From Pedococcus sp. (GTDB lineage Bacteria; Actinomycetota; Actinomycetes; Actinomycetales; Dermatophilaceae), in the NCBI GenBank assembly GCA_025936615.1, contig JAICSZ010000078.1, positions 1 through 7,949 of the forward strand: 7,949 nucleotides of DNA, read 5' to 3'. The position numbers and the translations under genes were made by a program. A model generated the notes under the pieces. That model saw nothing but the letters and a program-made list of their open reading frames with translations, ran no database searches and was not told where the DNA came from. Numbering within the stretch: the first letter of the stretch is position 1; each line of letters starts with the position of its first letter. This document shows positions 6,094 to 7,949 of the stretch, piece by piece.

Positions 6094-6549
6094 ATGAACG
6101 GCAGCGACAAGGACGAGCAGTCTTCGCACCCGCACGAGCCGACGACGATGCGGCTGCCCGGGATCAGCGACCTGGAGCAGGTAGACACCAGCGGCGAGGC
6201 CGAGGTCACGCTCAGCAAGGCCGACCAGGCGACGGTCGATGCGCTGCGCCCCGGCACTGCCCTGCTCGTGGTGCTGCGAGGCCCCAACACCGGAGCGCGG
6301 TTCCTCCTCGACGACGACGAGGTCAACTCCGGCCGGCATCCCGACAGCGACATCTTCCTCGACGACGTGACCGTCTCCCGCAAGCACGCGGTGTTCGAGC
6401 GCCAGGAGAACTCCTTCGTGGTGCGGGACGTCGGCTCGCTCAACGGCACCTACGTCAACCGTGAGCGGATCGACGAGGCGCGGCTGCAGACCGGTGACGA
6501 GGTCCAGATCGGCAAGTTCCGCCTCGTCTTCTATGCCGGCAGGGCCTGA
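6094..6549 (+). CDS. garA: FHA-domain phospho-switch regulator of 2-oxoglutarate/glutamate metabolism (GarA/OdhI family)
   Basis: A 151-aa protein with a disordered, acidic N-terminal arm (1-50) and one FHA domain (about 55-145). Phosphothreonine-binding residues are all present: G80-R81, S95, H98 (SRKHAV, 95-100) and N117 (GSLNGTYVN, 114-122). In mycobacteria and corynebacteria GarA/OdhI binds and inhibits 2-oxoglutarate dehydrogenase and acts on glutamate enzymes. It is switched off when a Ser/Thr kinase (PknB or PknG) phosphorylates a Thr in the arm and the FHA domain folds back on it. Here the only TT pair is T17-T18 in EPTTMRLPG, the natural candidate site, though the mycobacterial ETTSVF context is not kept. 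It lies between gcvH and the MerR gene, as in Rv1826-Rv1828. The switch mechanism is inferred from family. Confidence 0.92.
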   Translation: MNGSDKDEQSSHPHEPTTMRLPGISDLEQVDTSGEAEVTLSKADQATVDALRPGTALLVVLRGPNTGARFLLDDDEVNSGRHPDSDIFLDDVTVSRKHAVFERQENSFVVRDVGSLNGTYVNRERIDEARLQTGDEVQIGKFRLVFYAGRA

Positions 6550-6558
6550 CCGGACCCG

Positions 6559-7251
6559 GTGGCAGCGCGCACACCTCGCCAGGCGATGACCATCGGTGCG
6601 GTGCTGGCTGCCCTGCAGCCGGACTTCCCGGAGGTCTCCATCTCCAAGATCCGCTTCCTCGAGGCCGAGGGTCTGGTGACACCCGCCCGCACGGGGTCCG
6701 GTGGCTACCGCAGCTACACCGCCGAGGACGTCGACCGGCTCCGCTACATCCTCACCGCGCAGCGCGACCACTTCTGGCCGCTCAAGGTGATCCGTGAGGC
6801 GCTGGACGCCCTGGACCGTGGCCTGACACCCGACGACTCGACCACGGGCCTGTCGCGCCCCAAGGCGCCCCAGCCGCTCGCCGACCCCGACGTGCCGACG
6901 GCGAGGGCGCTGACCGCGGGCAGGCCGTTGCGGCTGAGCCGCGCCGAGCTGGCCGAGTCCGCCGGCCTGGACTCCGACACCCTCGAGGCGCTCGAGAGCT
7001 TCGGACTGCTGCGGCCCGACGCCACTGGCCACTTCGGTGAGCCGGCCCTGACAGTCGCCCACACGGCTGCTGCCCTCGCGGCATACGGCATCGAGCCGCG
7101 GCACCTGCGCGCGTTCCGGACCGCCGCCGACCGCGAGATCGGGCTCGTGCAGCAGGCAGCCACGCCGCGGCGCACCGACCCGGCGGAGGTGCTGCGGCTG
7201 TGCATCGCCCTGCACACCGCCCTGGTCCGAGAGGGACTCACGAGGGACTGA
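6559..7251 (+). CDS. ftsR: MerR-family transcriptional regulator FtsR (Rv1828-like)
   Basis: A 230-aa regulator. Residues 10-83 are a MerR-type winged helix-turn-helix, with VSISKIRFLEAEGLV (26-40), GYRSYTAEDVDRLRYI (49-64) and LTAQRDHFWPLKVI (65-78). The segment 84-124 is a linker. The C-terminal part (125-198) resembles a second, degenerate winged helix and not the metal-binding loop of classic MerR proteins: LSRAELAESAGLDSDTLEAL (126-145), FGLLRP (148-153). Orthologues are M. tuberculosis Rv1828 and C. glutamicum FtsR; the latter activates ftsZ, so control of division is the best guess. GTG 6559 lies 9 bases after the garA stop and has only a weak ribosome site. ATG 6586 is an alternative, but the family usually has about ten residues before the TIGAVL segment. 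Probably transcribed with garA. Confidence 0.87.
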   Translation: MAARTPRQAMTIGAVLAALQPDFPEVSISKIRFLEAEGLVTPARTGSGGYRSYTAEDVDRLRYILTAQRDHFWPLKVIREALDALDRGLTPDDSTTGLSRPKAPQPLADPDVPTARALTAGRPLRLSRAELAESAGLDSDTLEALESFGLLRPDATGHFGEPALTVAHTAAALAAYGIEPRHLRAFRTAADREIGLVQQAATPRRTDPAEVLRLCIALHTALVREGLTRD

Positions 7252-7257
7252 CCGGGG

Positions 7258-7269
7258 TACGGTGGGAGC
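7258..7269 (+). promoter_or_regulatory. Possible leaderless -10 or ribosome site before the nuclease gene
   Basis: TACGGT (7258-7263) fits TANNNT and ends six bases before the GTG at 7270, the spacing of a leaderless start. The same stretch, GGTGGGAG (7261-7268), could instead serve as a poorly spaced ribosome site. No -35 is clear. The two readings cannot be told apart by eye. Confidence 0.35.
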
Positions 7270-7752
7270 GTGAAGGTTCTGGATGTCCTCGGCGTCCGGG
7301 TGGAGATGCCCACCAACCACCCGATCGTGCTGCTGCGCGAGCGAAACGGCGAGCGCTACCTGCCGATCTGGATCGGTGCGGCGGAGGCGACCGCCATCGC
7401 CTACGCCCAGCAGGGCATCGAGCCGCCGCGACCCCTGACCCACGACCTGATGAAGAACATGCTCGACGCCCTCGGCCACCGGCTCACCGAGGTCCGGATC
7501 GCCGAGCTGCGCGACGGCGTCTTCCACGCCGCCCTGGTCATCGACGGGTCGACGGAGATCTCCGCCCGCTCCTCCGACGCGATCGCCCTGGCCCTGCGCA
7601 CCGGAACCGCGATCACCGCCGGGGAGACGTTGCTCGAGCAGGCTGGCGTGGCCATGTCGGCCGACGAGGACGCCGATGACGAGGTGGAGAAGTTCAAGGA
7701 GTTCCTCGACCACGTCTCGGCCGAGGACTTCGAGGCCAAGCCAGAGGAATGA
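7270..7752 (+). CDS. Bifunctional nuclease family protein (DUF151, Rv1829-like)
   Basis: A 160-aa protein of the DUF151/bifunctional nuclease family; plant members have been reported with DNase and RNase activity, while the bacterial role is unclear. Conserved parts are LPIWIGAAEATAIAYA (31-46), RPLTHDLMKNML (54-65) and SARSSDAIALALRTGTAI (98-115). The tail (about 130-160) is strongly acidic (ADEDADDEVEKF) and likely flexible. GTG 7270 is 18 bases after the ftsR stop. In M. tuberculosis the same gene lies between two MerR genes (Rv1828 and Rv1830), and that order seems to hold here. A role in DNA or RNA turnover tied to division or growth is inference only. Confidence 0.9.
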   Translation: MKVLDVLGVRVEMPTNHPIVLLRERNGERYLPIWIGAAEATAIAYAQQGIEPPRPLTHDLMKNMLDALGHRLTEVRIAELRDGVFHAALVIDGSTEISARSSDAIALALRTGTAITAGETLLEQAGVAMSADEDADDEVEKFKEFLDHVSAEDFEAKPEE

Positions 7753-7760
7753 CCTCACCC

Positions 7761-7801
7761 TTGAGTTGACGTTGAAAGTATGCCGCGTGGTCGCGACACG
7801 C
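7761..7801 (+). promoter_or_regulatory. Repeat-rich regulatory region after the nuclease gene
   Basis: Three TTGA direct repeats stand close together: TTGAG (7761-7765), TTGAC (7766-7770) and TTGAA (7772-7776). CTCA (7754-7757) with TGAG (7762-7765) makes a small inverted repeat. A 5-bp hairpin follows, GCGTG (7785-7789) with CACGC (7797-7801), around a loop containing GTCGCGA. These could be regulator binding sites upstream of the next promoter, or a weak terminator. No -10 is suitably placed for the TTGACG at 7766. Confidence 0.3.
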
Positions 7802-7825
7802 CGGGGCCGCGAGGTGCAGTGGTGG

Positions 7826-7854
7826 TTGACGCCCACCTCTGGCAGCCGTACCGT
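7826..7854 (+). promoter_or_regulatory. Near-canonical housekeeping promoter for the next gene
   Basis: TTGACG (7826-7831), 17 bases, then TACCGT (7849-7854): a 5/6 match to TTGACA and a TANNNT -10 with ideal spacing. Transcription would start near 7861, leaving a leader of about 45 bases that includes the strong ribosome site. The -35 is framed by the inverted repeat GGTGG (7821-7825) and CCACC (7833-7837). A wider pair, GAGGTG (7811-7816) and CACCTC (7834-7839), is also present, so repressor or autoregulator binding is likely. Confidence 0.65.
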
Positions 7855-7891
7855 CAGCGTGTTCTGCTAATGCGACCGGTGTAGTTACATC

Positions 7892-7900
7892 AGGAGGTGA
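7892..7900 (+). promoter_or_regulatory. Perfect Shine-Dalgarno of the last gene
   Basis: AGGAGGTGA matches the 16S rRNA 3' end over nine bases. Measured from the end of AGGAGG it lies 8 bases before GTG 7906. It is the strongest ribosome site in the window and predicts high translation of the following gene. Confidence 0.75.
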
Positions 7901-7905
7901 GTGTC

Positions 7906-7949
7906 GTGGCGTCGAGTGGCGAGGCGAAGCACAGCAGCACGACGGTGCC
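7906..7949 (+). CDS. Start of a truncated gene, probably a second MerR-family regulator (Rv1830-like)
   Basis: A reading frame opens with GTG at 7906 and stays open to the window edge (14 codons, MASSGEAKHSSTTV). A perfect Shine-Dalgarno and a good promoter lie upstream. The visible residues are a polar, probably disordered N-terminus and show no domain. The identity rests only on synteny: after the bifunctional nuclease gene the conserved block usually continues with a MerR regulator (Rv1830 in M. tuberculosis). An in-frame GTG at 7897 overlaps the ribosome site and is a poor start. Confidence 0.5.
   Translation, partial: MASSGEAKHSSTTV

Noticed and set aside
7766..7790. Promoter using TTGACG at 7766-7771
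   Set aside because: No TANNNT sequence sits 16-19 bases downstream, whereas the TTGACG at 7826 has a good partner at 7849.
5440..7836. Very long minus-strand open frame (798 codons) opposite gcvH to the nuclease gene
   Set aside because: Stop codons are scarce on the opposite strand of high-GC genes. The translation has repeated His/Gly/Val/Leu shadow text and no domain, while the plus strand carries five clear genes.

Overview
The window is high-GC DNA from an actinobacterium. Leaderless-type starts, GTG starts and a very conserved gene block all point that way. The order pgsA - DUF881 - small basic protein - DUF881 - gcvH - garA - MerR (FtsR/Rv1828 type) - bifunctional nuclease - (next MerR gene) matches, as I recall it, the Mycobacterium tuberculosis Rv1822-Rv1830 neighbourhood. 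The FHA protein lacks the exact mycobacterial N-terminal sequence, so this is probably another actinobacterial order. A Micrococcales/Intrasporangiaceae-like source is my guess and is not proven by the sequence.

Left part (1-1738, + strand): a complete tRNA-Pro(GGG) followed by a strong hairpin terminator. Next comes a 206-base gene-free stretch rich in inverted repeats, then a GAF-ANTAR regulator (a predicted RNA-binding antiterminator) and a small SAM-dependent methyltransferase.

Middle (1735-2918): a MalY/PatB-type PLP aminotransferase/C-S lyase on the minus strand. It converges on the methyltransferase so tightly that both stop codons lie in one CTAG palindrome. It diverges from pgsA across a 41-base gap that seems to hold two leaderless-type promoters facing opposite ways.

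Right part (2919-7949, + strand): a likely membrane/cell-division and central-metabolism operon. pgsA, DUF881-a, sbp and DUF881-b are chained by 4-base ATGA/GTGA/ATGA stop-start overlaps, so they are probably translated together and may form one membrane assembly. gcvH follows with a good Shine-Dalgarno. A hairpin and a possible new promoter separate it from garA, a phospho-switch FHA protein of 2-oxoglutarate/glutamate metabolism. ftsR and the DUF151 nuclease follow closely. The window ends just after the start of another gene, which has a near-canonical promoter and a perfect Shine-Dalgarno, and which by synteny is probably a second MerR regulator.

No CRISPR array, insertion sequence, phage gene or broken gene was seen. 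Most of the window is ordinary core genome. The parts worth a second look are the structured leader before the ANTAR gene, the DUF881-Sbp-DUF881 cassette beside a division regulator, and the small promoter/operator regions.
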